DNA of 64,000 nt. It comes from Salinisphaera aquimarina (GTDB lineage Bacteria > Pseudomonadota > Gammaproteobacteria > Nevskiales > Salinisphaeraceae). Positions 33,612 to 42,767 of the stretch are shown here, piece by piece. Below the pieces are notes generated by a model that was not told the origin of the DNA, made no database searches, and worked only from the letters and a program-made list of their open reading frames with translations. Both the position numbers and the translations under genes were made by a program. The stretch spans positions 124,001-188,000 of the forward strand of contig NZ_JBHRSS010000004.1 in assembly GCF_042643355.1 (NCBI RefSeq), written 5' to 3'. How positions within the stretch are numbered: position 1 is the stretch's first letter; each line of letters begins with the position of its first letter.

Positions 33612-34982
33612 ATGCTCTACACACTGATCCTGCTCGCCCTGATCGCCTTCATCGTATTCGCCACCTCCGGGCTCAAGCTGCACCCGTTCATCGTGCTGCT
33701 GTTCAGCGCGCTCGCCGGCGGTATCGCCTATGGCGTGCCGCCGATGGACGTGGTCGATGCCATCGGCAGTGGTTTCGGCAGTATTCTCGGCAGCATCGGC
33801 CTGGTGATCGTGCTCGGCACCATCATCGGCGTGATTCTGGAAAAGACCGGCGCTGCGCTGACCATGGCGGAAACCATCATCCGCCTGGTGGGCCAGCGTT
33901 TTCCGACCCTGACCATGTCACTGATCGGCTATCTCGTGTCGATTCCGGTGTTCTGCGACAGCGGCTACGTGATTCTCAACTCGCTCAAGAACGCGGTCGC
34001 CGCGCGCATGAATGTCTCGGTCACGGCGATGAGCGTGGCCCTGGCCACCGGCCTGTACGCCACCCACACCTTCGTGCCGCCGACCCCCGGCCCGATCGCG
34101 GCCGCCGGCAATCTGGGGCTCGGAGACAATCTGGGGCTGCTGATCGGTCTCGGTGCGATCGTGGCCCTGATCACCGCCCTCGCCGGCATGCTCTGGGCAA
34201 ACCGTTTTCTCGGCCTCGACGACGCCGATGCCGGCCTGCTGACCGACAGCGGGCAGGCGCTGGACGCCGAGGACGCGTTTGCGGCTTTTCGCGACGAGCA
34301 CGGCGAACTGCCCGGCGTCGTGGGCGCGTTTGCGCCCATCTTCGTGCCGATCGCGCTGATCTGTCTCGGTTCACTCGCTGCATTTCCCTCGGCGCCCCTG
34401 GGCGCGGGCGTTCTCGCCGGCGTGCTCGGTTTCTTCGGTAATCCGCTGATCGCGCTCAGTGTCGGCGTGCTGTGCGCCTTTCTGCTCATCCGCGGCGAGC
34501 GGCGCATGGAAACGTTTTCCGAACGCGTCGCCGGCGGCATTACGGCCGCCGCGCCGATCCTGCTGATCACCGGTGCCGGCGGCGCCTTCGGCGCGGTGCT
34601 CAAGGCCACGCCGCTGGCGGACTTCCTCGGCCAGACCTTGTCGACGCTCGGCATCGGCATCTTCATGCCGTTCGTGGTGGCGGCCGCGCTCAAGACGGCT
34701 CAGGGTTCGTCTACGGTGGCGCTGGTGGCGACATCGGCGCTGGTCGCCCCGTTGCTCGGTGATATCGGTCTCGACAGCGAGGTCGGCCGCACGCTGTGTG
34801 TGCTCGCCATCGGTGCCGGCGCGATGACGGTGTCGCACGCCAACGACAGCTTCTTCTGGGTCGTCTCGCAGTTCAGCCGTATGCCGGTGGCGCTGGCCTA
34901 CCGGGCTCAGACCGTGGCCACGCTCATCCAGGGCGTGGTGGGCATTCTCGTGGTGTGGGTCATGAGCCTCATCTTGCTTTGA
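33612..34982 (+). CDS. GntP-family gluconate/organic acid permease
   Basis: The 456-aa membrane protein has 12 or more helices and the GntP-family features: the N-terminal LHPFIVLLFSALAGGI, the segment SIPVFCDSGYVILNSL and THTFVPPTPGPIAAAGNLG, and AAALKTAQGSSTVALVATSAL near the end. It is a proton symporter for gluconate or a related hydroxy acid such as glycerate. No sugar-acid kinase or dehydratase is adjacent, so substrate is open. Monocistronic or joined to the following YdcF-like gene (34 bases). Confidence 0.93.
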   Translation: MLYTLILLALIAFIVFATSGLKLHPFIVLLFSALAGGIAYGVPPMDVVDAIGSGFGSILGSIGLVIVLGTIIGVILEKTGAALTMAETIIRLVGQRFPTLTMSLIGYLVSIPVFCDSGYVILNSLKNAVAARMNVSVTAMSVALATGLYATHTFVPPTPGPIAAAGNLGLGDNLGLLIGLGAIVALITALAGMLWANRFLGLDDADAGLLTDSGQALDAEDAFAAFRDEHGELPGVVGAFAPIFVPIALICLGSLAAFPSAPLGAGVLAGVLGFFGNPLIALSVGVLCAFLLIRGERRMETFSERVAGGITAAAPILLITGAGGAFGAVLKATPLADFLGQTLSTLGIGIFMPFVVAAALKTAQGSSTVALVATSALVAPLLGDIGLDSEVGRTLCVLAIGAGAMTVSHANDSFFWVVSQFSRMPVALAYRAQTVATLIQGVVGILVVWVMSLILL

Positions 34983-35016
34983 GTGCGCGCGGGCACGCGG
35001 CGCCAAGCGGCGGCCG

Positions 35017-35586
35017 ATGAGGTTTCGTCCTGCCTGTCTGGGGCTCGGCCTGGCGGCGCTTGTTGTGGTGATGATTGTCGGGGCCTTCGGCGTGCTTGAC
35101 TACGCACGCATTGGTCGTGTGCCCGCGCCCTGCGACCCGGGTACACGATCGTCGGCCGATGTCGCCCTGGTGCTGGGTGGCGGCCCGCACTATCGACGCA
35201 CGCGTCGTGGCGTGGCTTTATTCGATGCCGGCCGGGTGCGTCGCCTCGCGGTCTCGGGCGACGCGCGATCTGCGCGGCACATGGCGGCCGAGGCAGAACG
35301 CAGTGGGGTGCCGGCTGCTGCCATCGCCACTGAGGCGCGCTCGCTGTCCACCTACGACAACTTTCGCTACAGCTGTCGCCTACCCGCGTTGGCCGCGGCC
35401 AAACGGATCGCCATCGTCACCGACCAGTTCCATGCATACCGCGCCTACCTGACGGCGAAACGCCAATGTAATGGCCCGGTTTTCTGCAGCGCGCCTGTGC
35501 GCTCGCCCACGTCCGCCGCTCGACGCTTCAGCGAGACCCTGAAGCTGTTGGGGTATCAGCTGCTGGGCCGCGCTGACTGGTGGTAG
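35017..35586 (+). CDS. YdcF/SanA-like DUF218 protein
   Basis: The 189-aa protein has one N-terminal hydrophobic anchor (residues 8-27) and a DUF218 domain: ADVALVLGGG, RRGVALFDAGRVRRLAVSGD, ARSLSTYDNFRYS and RIAIVTDQFHAYRAYLTAKR. Family members act at the cell envelope in cell-wall or osmotic functions, often affecting barrier properties. Function here is inferred only at family level. It converges on hrpA. Confidence 0.85.
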   Translation: MRFRPACLGLGLAALVVVMIVGAFGVLDYARIGRVPAPCDPGTRSSADVALVLGGGPHYRRTRRGVALFDAGRVRRLAVSGDARSARHMAAEAERSGVPAAAIATEARSLSTYDNFRYSCRLPALAAAKRIAIVTDQFHAYRAYLTAKRQCNGPVFCSAPVRSPTSAARRFSETLKLLGYQLLGRADWW

Positions 35587-35603
35587 CACAGGCGCACCTG
35601 TGA

Positions 35604-38600
35604 TCAGCAGTCGGCGAGCGCTGTGTCCAGCCGCTTGGCCGACACCTTGATCGCGGTGCCGAGTGGCTGGGCAAAGACCTGCACGCGATATTCCTCGACC
35701 ATCCAGCGCAGGGCGATCAGCGATTCGGCGGACTCGCCGCGTCTCACCGCGCGTTCGGCGCGCTGTTTGTAGGCCTGCCAGTACGGCGTGATCTGCCGCA
35801 TGCGAGCGCGATCCGCGGCCGCGCCCTCGCGGGCGAGCTTGTCCAGGCGCTGCTCGATCGCGGCGAGGTAGCGATCGAGATGGCGCGCCTGCGCTGTTGA
35901 ACCGAACTGCGCGTGTATGAATCCGGCGTAGAGCAGATGCGCAAGCTGGTCGTTGATATCGTCTATCGCGGCCATCCAGTCCAGGCCGATGTTCTTGTTC
36001 AGACGCTTGCGTACCGAAGTCCAGCGCGCGAGCGCCGGCCGCAGGCCGGACCACAGCGCCACCGCATCCGCCATGAGCCGGCTCCGGGTTGTTTCCACCA
36101 GCGCGTCGAAGGACTGCCCGGTGCGCGGCAAGGCCTCGAGATAACCATCGATGAGCGCGGTGAGCAGGTCGGCCAACAACGCCGGCTCGGGATCCATCGC
36201 AATGCTGGTTTGAAAGCCGGCATCGGTCAGAGCGGTTTCCGGCGCGGCCGCAAGCGGCACCAGCGCCAGCTGCTTGAAACCCTGCAGGTCGCGCTTGACC
36301 AGCCGGCACTGCTTTGCCGCAGCCATACGCAACAGGCGGATGACGCCGAGTCGATGCGCGCCGGCGGCGGTCGCGGGGTTATCGATGACCTCGAGATCGA
36401 CGCTGTCGCCGCGATCGATCAACGCCGGCACTGCCTGCACCCGCACCCCGGCGTGGCGTAACTCGATCGTTTCCGGCAGATCCGACGCCGGCCACTCGGT
36501 CAGACCCCGCTGAGTCAGGGCGTCATCCGCGGCGCCGGCTACAGCGGCGCGCGCCTTATCGGCCAGCTGTGTGCGCAGCGCGTCCAGATCGCGCCCCGTG
36601 GCAAGCACTTCGCCTGCATCGTCGACGATCTCGAAACGCATGCGCAGATGCGTGCTCGGGGTGAAATCGTCCCACGCGTCGGCCGGTATGGTCAGCCCTG
36701 TCATGGCATGAATCGCATCGCGCAACGCGCGCTCGGGATCACCGCTGCCGAATTCGGCGCGCTCGGCGGCGGCGCGGGCGAAATCGGGTACCGGTACCAC
36801 CGAGCGGCGCAGGCTCTTGGGCAACGCCTTGAGGTATTCCCGGTACTTTTCCTCGAGCAGGCCCGGCACCAGCCAGTCGGCGCGCTCGCCGGACATCTGA
36901 TTGAGCGCGGCCAGCGGCACCCGGGCCGTCACCCCGTCGCGCTCGGTACCCGGTTCGAAGGCGTAATCCAGCGCCACTGGCAGATCGCCCAGACGCAGCG
37001 TCTCCGGATAGGCCGCTTCCGGCAGGTCCACCCCGGCGTGACGCAGCAGCGTCTCCTCGTCGAAGTGCAGCGCCGCGTCGTCGTTGTCCTTGAGCCATTT
37101 TTGCAGGGTCTTGCGGTCTCGTACCCCGGCCGGCAGCGCGGCGTCGTAGAAACGTTCCTGCGTGGTGTCGTCCACGAGCAGGTCGCGGCGGCGAAATCGT
37201 GCCTCCTGGGCGGCGATGTCTTCGACGATGGCCTGGTTGTAGGCAAGAAATTCCGGCAGCCGGCCGCGCGCATCGGAAACCGCGAATGCCACCAGCCCGT
37301 CGCGGATGAAGATCTCGCGGGCCAGCTCCGGCTCGATACGGCCGAAATCGACCTTGCGGCCATCCGCCAGCGTAAGCCCGAACAGTTTGACGCGTTCGAG
37401 GGCGGCGACCTGGCCGCGACGTTTTTCCCAGTGCGGATCGTAGTGTTCACGCGCGACCAGATGCGCCCCGGCCTGTTCGATCCATTTCGGATCGACGCCG
37501 GCCACGGTATGCGCGAACAGACGACTGGTATCCAGCAGCTCGCCGGCGACCAGCCACCTGGGATTCTTCTTCGCCACTCCCGAGCCGGGAAATATCCGGA
37601 AGCGGCGTCCGCGCGCGCCCAGATATTCGCCCTTCTCGTCCAGCAGCCCGACGTGATCGAGCAGGCCCGGAAGCAGCGCCTGATGCAGTGCGGCGAAATC
37701 CACTTCGGCCAGGTAGCCTTTGCTCTGCGCGTTGGCAAGGCCCAGGTCGTGGCCGACGCGACGCAACTGGCGCGCGAGGTCTTCCCATTCGCGCATGCGC
37801 ATGAAATTGACGAAGCGGTCCCGACACCAGCGACGCAGCTGGCTGTTTGAGCACAGACGTTTGGCCGCGCCGAAGGCATCCCAGAGCTTGAGCAGGCTGA
37901 CGAAATCCGAGCGAAGGTCGGCGAACTCCCGCTGTGCCTGGTCGGCCGCTTCGCGTTGTCCTGCCGGGCGCTCGCGCGGCTCCTGAATGGTCAGCCCGGC
38001 CGCGAGCACACGCATGGCGGTGGGCACTCCGAATGCATCGCCGGCGATCAGCATGCGCCCGATACGCGGATCCAGCGGCAAGCGTGCGAGTTGATGCCCT
38101 AGCTTGGTGATACGGCCGTCGGCCAGTGCCTGCAGTTGCGCCAGCAGATTGCGGCCATCGTTGATATAGCGCCGCTCGGGTGGGTCGATGAAATCGAAAT
38201 CCTCGATCTCGCCCAGACGCAGCTCCGCCATCGTCAGCAAAACACTCGCGAGATTGGTACGCCGTATTTCCGGATCGGTAAACGCGGGGCGATTGTTGTA
38301 ATCGTCCTCGTCGAACAGGCGGATACAGATACCCGGCGCCACGCGGCCGCAGCGTCCGGCGCGCTGATTGCAGCTGGCCTGGGATACCGGCTCGATCGGC
38401 AGGCGCTGGACCTTGGCCGAGGTCGAATAGCGACTGATCCGCGCCAGCCCCGTGTCGATCACATAACGAATGCCCGGCACGGTCAGCGATGTCTCGGCAA
38501 CGTTGGTGGACAGCACCACCCGGCGGCCGTTACTCGGCGAGAAGATGCGGTTCTGCGCCGAGCGCGTCAGGCGCGCATACAACGGCACGACTTCGGCCTG

Positions 38601-39527
38601 GTGCTTGCCGCCGGCGAGTGCCTTGGACAGATGTCGCTCGCAGTCGCGGATATCGCGCTCGCCGGGCAGGAACACCAGGATATCGCCCGAGCCCTCGCGC
38701 CACAGCTCGCGCACGCCAGTCTCCACCGCGTCGGGTACGTCGGTGCTCTCCTCCAGCGGTCGGTAGCGCACCGTGACGGGAAAACCGCGCCCTTCCACAT
38801 TGATCACGGGGGCGTCGTCGAAGAACCGGGCAAAACGGTCGGGATCGATCGTCGCCGAGGTGACCACCACTTTCAGCTCCGGCCGGCGTGGCAGCAGCCG
38901 CTTGAGATAACCCATCAGGAAATCGACGTTGAGGGTGCGCTCATGGGCCTCGTCGATGATGATCGCTTCGTAGCGGTTGAGGAAGCGATCGCGGGCGGTT
39001 TCGGCGAGCAGGATGCCGTCCGTCATCAGCTTGATCTGAGTGGCATCGCTCAAGCGTTTCTCGAAACGGGTCTGAAAACCCACGAGATCGCCGAATTCCG
39101 TACCCAGTTCTTCGGCGATGCGCTGGCCGACGCTACGTGCGGCCAGCCGGCGCGGCTGGGTATGGCCGATCAGCCCGCGCGCGCCCAGTCCTGCCTGCAT
39201 GAGAATCTTGGGCAGCTGCGTGGTCTTGCCCGAGCCGGTTTCGCCGCATACGACCACGACCTGATGCGCGGCGACCGCGTCGGCGATCTCATCCGCGCGC
39301 GCGCTGACCGGCAGGCCCTCCGCCAGGGTGATGTCGCCCTGCGCCTCGCGCCGAGCCCTCGTGATCGCGGTACTCGCGTCAATCTTGTCCTGGACGGCAG
39401 CCCGTGCGGCCGGATCGCGCGACCTCGCCTGTTCACGCGCCAGGCGGTGGCGAGCGACGCTCTGTACGTCGGCAAGCGGGTCATTGCTGGCTTCCTGCGC
39501 TCGCGGATCGCGGCTAGTTGGGGTCAT
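35604..39527 (-). CDS. hrpA: ATP-dependent RNA helicase HrpA
   Basis: This 1307-aa DEAH-box helicase matches HrpA in length and order. Walker A GETGSGKTT is at residues 95-103, DEAH at 192-195, SATID follows near 225, and the QRAGRCGRV motif marks the second helicase lobe. Helicase-associated and OB-fold regions follow, then the long HrpA-specific C-terminal DUF3418 domain to the end. It acts on structured RNA and, in E. coli, is linked to rescue of stalled ribosomes. Monocistronic. Confidence 0.96.
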   Translation of the reverse strand: MTPTSRDPRAQEASNDPLADVQSVARHRLAREQARSRDPAARAAVQDKIDASTAITRARREAQGDITLAEGLPVSARADEIADAVAAHQVVVVCGETGSGKTTQLPKILMQAGLGARGLIGHTQPRRLAARSVGQRIAEELGTEFGDLVGFQTRFEKRLSDATQIKLMTDGILLAETARDRFLNRYEAIIIDEAHERTLNVDFLMGYLKRLLPRRPELKVVVTSATIDPDRFARFFDDAPVINVEGRGFPVTVRYRPLEESTDVPDAVETGVRELWREGSGDILVFLPGERDIRDCERHLSKALAGGKHQAEVVPLYARLTRSAQNRIFSPSNGRRVVLSTNVAETSLTVPGIRYVIDTGLARISRYSTSAKVQRLPIEPVSQASCNQRAGRCGRVAPGICIRLFDEDDYNNRPAFTDPEIRRTNLASVLLTMAELRLGEIEDFDFIDPPERRYINDGRNLLAQLQALADGRITKLGHQLARLPLDPRIGRMLIAGDAFGVPTAMRVLAAGLTIQEPRERPAGQREAADQAQREFADLRSDFVSLLKLWDAFGAAKRLCSNSQLRRWCRDRFVNFMRMREWEDLARQLRRVGHDLGLANAQSKGYLAEVDFAALHQALLPGLLDHVGLLDEKGEYLGARGRRFRIFPGSGVAKKNPRWLVAGELLDTSRLFAHTVAGVDPKWIEQAGAHLVAREHYDPHWEKRRGQVAALERVKLFGLTLADGRKVDFGRIEPELAREIFIRDGLVAFAVSDARGRLPEFLAYNQAIVEDIAAQEARFRRRDLLVDDTTQERFYDAALPAGVRDRKTLQKWLKDNDDAALHFDEETLLRHAGVDLPEAAYPETLRLGDLPVALDYAFEPGTERDGVTARVPLAALNQMSGERADWLVPGLLEEKYREYLKALPKSLRRSVVPVPDFARAAAERAEFGSGDPERALRDAIHAMTGLTIPADAWDDFTPSTHLRMRFEIVDDAGEVLATGRDLDALRTQLADKARAAVAGAADDALTQRGLTEWPASDLPETIELRHAGVRVQAVPALIDRGDSVDLEVIDNPATAAGAHRLGVIRLLRMAAAKQCRLVKRDLQGFKQLALVPLAAAPETALTDAGFQTSIAMDPEPALLADLLTALIDGYLEALPRTGQSFDALVETTRSRLMADAVALWSGLRPALARWTSVRKRLNKNIGLDWMAAIDDINDQLAHLLYAGFIHAQFGSTAQARHLDRYLAAIEQRLDKLAREGAAADRARMRQITPYWQAYKQRAERAVRRGESAESLIALRWMVEEYRVQVFAQPLGTAIKVSAKRLDTALADC

Positions 39528-39664
39528 GAATTATCAAAAATAGAGTCTGCGTTGCCCGTGGATGCACCGTTGCGCCCGGAACCGGCGCCCACGGCCGGCC
39601 CGATTTTGACAGAATAACGATATTGTTTTCGCCGCCGCCCCTGCGCCGCGCCTTCCGGATCTTC

Positions 39665-40519
39665 ATGTCGTATTCGTCTTCCGCCCGCCCTGTGCATATT
39701 GCGGGGTGGCCAGGCCTGCTGTTGTGTTTGCTCGCGCTGGGCGCCTGTACCCCCGCGACCTTGAAGGAACGCCCCGGTTACTGGGCCGACCAGAGCGTTG
39801 CGGCAAAAGCCTTCAACCATCGTGTTCGTTTTCTCGTGCTGCACTACACCGGCGGCGACGGTCCGAGAGCCCTCAACGTACTGACCGGGCCGTCGGTGAG
39901 TTCGCATTATCTGGTCGCGACCGCGCCGCCGGCGCACAGCGGCGAGCCGATCGTTCGCCAACTCGTACCCGAATACGAACGCGCATGGCATGCGGGCACC
40001 AGTAGCTGGGGCGGCCGCCACCATCTCAACGACAGCTCCATCGGAATCGAAATCGTCAATGCCGGGCCGATCGAGACTGCCAACGGCAACGCCTGGCAGG
40101 GCTTCCGGCAGGATCAGATTGCCGCCGTGAGTTCGCTGTCGAAAGACATCGTGACGCGTTATGCCATCGCGCCTGAGAATGTCGTCGGGCATGCCGATAT
40201 CGCCCCCGGTCGGAAGGTGGATCCGGGCCCGGCGTTTCCCTGGGAAGCACTCTATCGGCAAGGAATCGGCGCCTGGCCGGACGCGACCCGGGTGGCCGCC
40301 TATCGCAACCAATTTGCCGGGGCGATGCCCAGTCTCGCTGCCATCCAGAGTGCCCTCGCACGCTACGGCTACGACGTACCGGTGACGGGCGTACTCGATC
40401 AGCGCACCCACGCGGTGGTGGTGTCTTTCCAGATGCATTTTCGGCCGGCCCGCTATGACGGCGTGCCGGATCTGGATACCGTGGCCCGGCTATGGGCGCT
40501 CAACGACAAATATCGCTGA
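39665..40519 (+). CDS. amiD: N-acetylmuramoyl-L-alanine amidase AmiD (lipoprotein)
   Basis: The 284-aa protein is an outer-membrane lipoprotein that trims peptidoglycan peptides from muramic acid. The lipobox LALGAC ends near residue 27. The amidase_2 domain supplies zinc ligands in LVLHYTGG (His) and the HADIAPGRKVDPGP segment (His and Asp), and a C-terminal peptidoglycan-binding domain (residues about 220-280, IQSALARYGYDVPVTGVLDQRT) follows, the AmiD layout. The start ATG 39665 is chosen for the lipoprotein signal. It is divergent from hrpA. Confidence 0.92.
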   Translation: MSYSSSARPVHIAGWPGLLLCLLALGACTPATLKERPGYWADQSVAAKAFNHRVRFLVLHYTGGDGPRALNVLTGPSVSSHYLVATAPPAHSGEPIVRQLVPEYERAWHAGTSSWGGRHHLNDSSIGIEIVNAGPIETANGNAWQGFRQDQIAAVSSLSKDIVTRYAIAPENVVGHADIAPGRKVDPGPAFPWEALYRQGIGAWPDATRVAAYRNQFAGAMPSLAAIQSALARYGYDVPVTGVLDQRTHAVVVSFQMHFRPARYDGVPDLDTVARLWALNDKYR

Positions 40520-40535
40520 GCCCGCCACGCACAGA

Positions 40536-40561
40536 AAAACGGCGCCCTCGGGCGCCGTTTT
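40536..40561. terminator. Bidirectional intrinsic terminator
   Basis: A perfect 11-base stem AAAACGGCGCC/GGCGCCGTTTT with a four-base loop stands between the convergent amiD and secreted repeat-containing protein genes. It gives a T-run on both strands. Confidence 0.9.
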
Positions 40562-40595
40562 CCGTTTGCCCTAACGGGCATGAAGCGGCTCTGGA

Positions 40596-41351
40596 TTACA
40601 TCGGCGGTACGGTACCGTCTATGCCCACCATCACGAGCTTGGCCTCGAACGGCTGGCTGCCCTCGGGGCCGGCGATGAAGACGTGCGCGCCTTTCTCGAA
40701 ATCGCTTTTACTACCCTTCTGCAGCGCCACAACAGGCACATCCTTGGGGATGTCGACCATCTTGCTGCCATCGCCGTAGTCGAGTTTGACCGACATGGTA
40801 TCGCCGCTCTTGGACTCGGTGACGGTGCCGTTGGTCATGGTGGAACCGCTACCCATGCTGAAGCCCGAATCCGCTTTTTTCGAATCGGCTTTTTCGACCG
40901 TGCCGTTGGTCATGCTCGAGCCGCTGCCCATCGACATCTCGGACGAGCCGCCGGTCTTGACCTGCGACGGCGACAGATCCCAGGCGTAGTCACCCAGGCC
41001 CGTGCCTTTCATGGAATCGGGGAAGACCACTACTTCGAGCGCCTTGTTGCCCGAGCCGTCCTCGACGTTGGCGGTACCGATGAACGTACCTTCCTTGACT
41101 TCGTCCAGGCTGCTGGGCACCACGCCTGCTATCTTGGTACTCGATGCCACGGCGATTTCACGCGTCGCGCCATGGTCGGTCTTCATGGTGAAGCCGCTGT
41201 CGCTGATCTTGGTGATCGTACCGCGCAGATGCACGGTCTTCGTCTTGTTGTCGCTGCTATCCGCGGCAAACGCGGTGGTCGCGACAAGCGTGCCGCTGAC
41301 GACCAGTGCCGCTGCGACCAAAGCCACATTGCGTAATTTCGATTGTTGCAT
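40596..41351 (-). CDS. Exported DUF5666-like protein with internal repeats
   Basis: The 251-aa protein has a signal peptide (cleavage near AFA, residue 29). The first part, TVHLRGTITKISDSGFTMKTDHGATREIAVASSTKI (39-74), is an OB-like strand pattern as in DUF5666 domains, and a second such unit appears near 174-215. Between them a 14-residue unit SMGSGSxMTNGTV is repeated (139-152 and 164-177) with Lys/Ser linkers. Function is unknown. Metal or ligand binding at the cell surface is speculative. ATG 41351 follows CGAGGT. Confidence 0.78.
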   Translation of the reverse strand: MQQSKLRNVALVAAALVVSGTLVATTAFAADSSDNKTKTVHLRGTITKISDSGFTMKTDHGATREIAVASSTKIAGVVPSSLDEVKEGTFIGTANVEDGSGNKALEVVVFPDSMKGTGLGDYAWDLSPSQVKTGGSSEMSMGSGSSMTNGTVEKADSKKADSGFSMGSGSTMTNGTVTESKSGDTMSVKLDYGDGSKMVDIPKDVPVVALQKGSKSDFEKGAHVFIAGPEGSQPFEAKLVMVGIDGTVPPM

Positions 41352-41494
41352 TGAGCATACCTCGTTTTTGTGTAGAAACACCTTAACACAGCCACGATGA
41401 CGCTCTGGTTGCACGGGGTTGTGGCAATACAGCGCGGCCCCGGGAAATCGGGCTAACCCACTGAAGACATACGCGGATTGCGACACCAGGCGTC

Positions 41495-42568
41495 CTACTT
41501 GAGGTGCAGACCCGTGATCAGCGTACTCATCTGCTCGACCTGTTCAGAGAGACGCTGAGCCAGCCAGTAGGATCCCTGCAACTCGTAGTGCAGCGTACGA
41601 TCCGGGGTCGGTCCGCCAGCGGGCTCGACGATGCGACGATCCATCTTCTGCAGCCGCCGCATGTCCCCCGAACGCAACGCCCTCGACATCGCCAGCAACC
41701 GGCGCCGTATGGTCGAGCGCGGCGCCGCCAGCACGTCGCCCGTAGCGCCCCATTCCACCGCGGCCGGGCGGTGCGCCGCAGCTACCGCCAGCATTTCCAG
41801 CGCGCTGATGATGGAGCGATGCAGTCGCTGGATCTCTTCCAGCTGCGCCGGTGCGACGTTGAGTTCCTTGGCGGCCGGCGCGATCAGCGAGCGCAGCTTC
41901 ACAAGGCGGCCGCTCAGGCGCGCGAAGTTATAGACCTGTTCCTGCGCGGTCATGGGCTCGCCCATCATCACTCGTGGGTACAGACGCGCACATTCGCGCA
42001 GATTTTCCGCCAGCCGGAAGCGCCAGTCGTAGGTGGCGTAGAGCGGAAACGCGAACGAGAAAACGAGCGCGATCACGGTGCCGATCGCGACGTTGAAGGC
42101 GCGCCACAGCCCGATGTCGATGGGATTGTCGCCGTGCCCGGCGACGATGCTGAGCGTGATCGCCGTCAACAACGCGATATAACCGGCCTTGCCGACCGCG
42201 AAATAGGCGCACACCCCGGCAAGCAGCGATACCAGCACGTAGGTGAAGGCGACAGAGCCGATCAGCGTGTGCTGCGCGATCAACAACAGCCCGAGTGCCG
42301 CACCGATTGCGGTGGCCAGCCCGCGCTCGGCCGCCTTCTTGCGGATATTGCCGTGATGCTGGAGGCCGCCGATCACCACGAGCAGGGTCACAGAGGCCCA
42401 GAACCCGTGCGGAATCCCGAGACCGGATGTCAGTGCAATCGAGAACAGCATCGCCACGGCCACGCGCACGGCATGCAGATAGCGCGCGTTGCGGTAGCGA
42501 TAGTACGGCGAGCGCAGCTGATGCAGCGCTCGCGCGATCGGGTTGCGACGCGCGGGTTCGGCGCTCAT
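41495..42568 (-). CDS. FUSC-family inner-membrane protein
   Basis: The 357-aa protein has a short basic N-terminus, about six closely spaced helices (residues about 30-175: VRVAVAMLFSIALTSGLGIPHGFWASVTLLVVIGG and following), then a helical cytoplasmic domain. The pattern fits FUSC/YccS proteins related to aromatic acid or fusaric acid exporters. Such one-unit forms may need a partner subunit, and none is adjacent. GTG 42586 is an alternative start six codons upstream. Confidence 0.85.
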   Translation of the reverse strand: MSAEPARRNPIARALHQLRSPYYRYRNARYLHAVRVAVAMLFSIALTSGLGIPHGFWASVTLLVVIGGLQHHGNIRKKAAERGLATAIGAALGLLLIAQHTLIGSVAFTYVLVSLLAGVCAYFAVGKAGYIALLTAITLSIVAGHGDNPIDIGLWRAFNVAIGTVIALVFSFAFPLYATYDWRFRLAENLRECARLYPRVMMGEPMTAQEQVYNFARLSGRLVKLRSLIAPAAKELNVAPAQLEEIQRLHRSIISALEMLAVAAAHRPAAVEWGATGDVLAAPRSTIRRRLLAMSRALRSGDMRRLQKMDRRIVEPAGGPTPDRTLHYELQGSYWLAQRLSEQVEQMSTLITGLHLK

Positions 42569-42767
42569 GACGGCATATCCGGCCACAGAACGGCGTCGGC
42601 GCGACTCATCCTGGGGGCTTCGCCGTGCCCGGCGATTGCGCGCAGATACGGCTTCCGAGACGCATCATACGGTCGCTCTTACGCGGTAATCCGCTTGCGG
42701 AGCGAGCTCGCCGTCGGCGTGACGACGAACTCGGCAATGCATATGCGCTTCGGTAGGGCACGGCCGG

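Noticed and set aside
38136..39617. Long plus-strand frames opposite hrpA (also 36648-37850)
   Set aside because: Antisense shadows of hrpA without domain content.
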